A program made the translations under genes and the position numbers. 64,000 nt of DNA from Apteryx mantelli (lineage: Eukaryota > Chordata > Aves > Apterygiformes > Apterygidae): NCBI RefSeq assembly GCF_036417845.1, contig NC_090012.1, forward strand, positions 1,054,001 to 1,118,000, in the 5' to 3' direction. This document shows positions 63,782 through 64,000 of the stretch, one piece after another. Below the pieces are notes generated by a model. The model ran no database searches. It saw only the letters and a program-made list of their open reading frames with translations, and was not told where the DNA came from. Numbering within the stretch: the first letter of the stretch is position 1; the number at the start of each line of letters is the position of its first letter.

Positions 63782-64000
63782 CTGCGGGCGAGAAAAGCAG
63801 GGGGCGGTGAGCGGCGCGGCGGGGGACGGGGGGACGCCCCACGGCCCCGGGGGTCCAGCGAGGCGGCTGAACGGGGACCCGCAGGGAGCCCAGTGGGGAG
63901 GCTGCCACAGCCCACGCTCCAGGTCTTGGTGGGGACCTGGAGCAAACACGGACCAGGAGCACCAGTGAGCCAGAGCACCTGGGGACCCAAAGCACCCAGG

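Overview
The window looks like a gene-dense, GC- and CpG-rich piece of a sauropsid genome, most likely a bird microchromosome. Introns are short and carry private C/G-rich minisatellites, interspersed repeats are scarce, and the encoded proteins are recognisable vertebrate orthologues. Gene order and strand match mammalian 19q13.2: MAP3K10(+), TTC9B(-), CCNP/CNTD2(-), AKT2(-), C19orf47(-), PLD3(+). No virus-like element, CRISPR array or bacterial-type system is visible.

Layout. 1-1.1 kb: GC-box and minisatellite DNA. 1.1-5.5 kb: 3' part of a WD40-repeat gene (WDR87/WDR97-like, +) whose reading frame switches several times. 5.5-8.2 kb: MAP3K10 promoter region with ZNF143-like motifs and two tandem arrays. 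8.2-14.4 kb: MAP3K10, complete in ten coding exons. 15.1-17.3 kb: TTC9B, complete in three exons. 17.7-19.0 kb: CCNP, six exons, N-terminus uncertain. 19.5-46.5 kb: AKT2, with a 2.5 kb 3' UTR, 13 coding exons encoding 481 aa, a 15 kb first intron and a non-coding exon 1 in a CpG island. 47.2-56.6 kb: C19orf47 orthologue, eight coding exons. 57-62.6 kb: PLD3, complete in eleven coding exons. 63.3-63.8 kb: last exon of an unidentified minus-strand gene.

Exon boundaries were read by hand from GT/AG sites with phase checking. The joined coding lengths of MAP3K10, TTC9B, CCNP, AKT2, C19orf47 and PLD3 are all multiples of three, and AKT2 has exactly the family length. The genes are neighbours by ancestry, not an operon. 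MAP3K10 is a JNK-pathway kinase kinase kinase, AKT2 the insulin/PI3K effector kinase, PLD3 a lysosomal nuclease of the phospholipase D superfamily, CCNP an atypical cyclin, TTC9B a TPR protein, and C19orf47 a nuclear SAM-like-domain protein of unknown role.

The most unusual features are a predicted chain of ATGA-overlapping upstream ORFs in the AKT2 5' UTR, a triple 10-bp octamer repeat upstream of AKT2, degenerate telomere-like CCCTAA arrays before and inside PLD3, a minisatellite that crosses the MAP3K10 stop codon, and repeat copies of the TTC9B exon 3 splice boundary spread through its intron.
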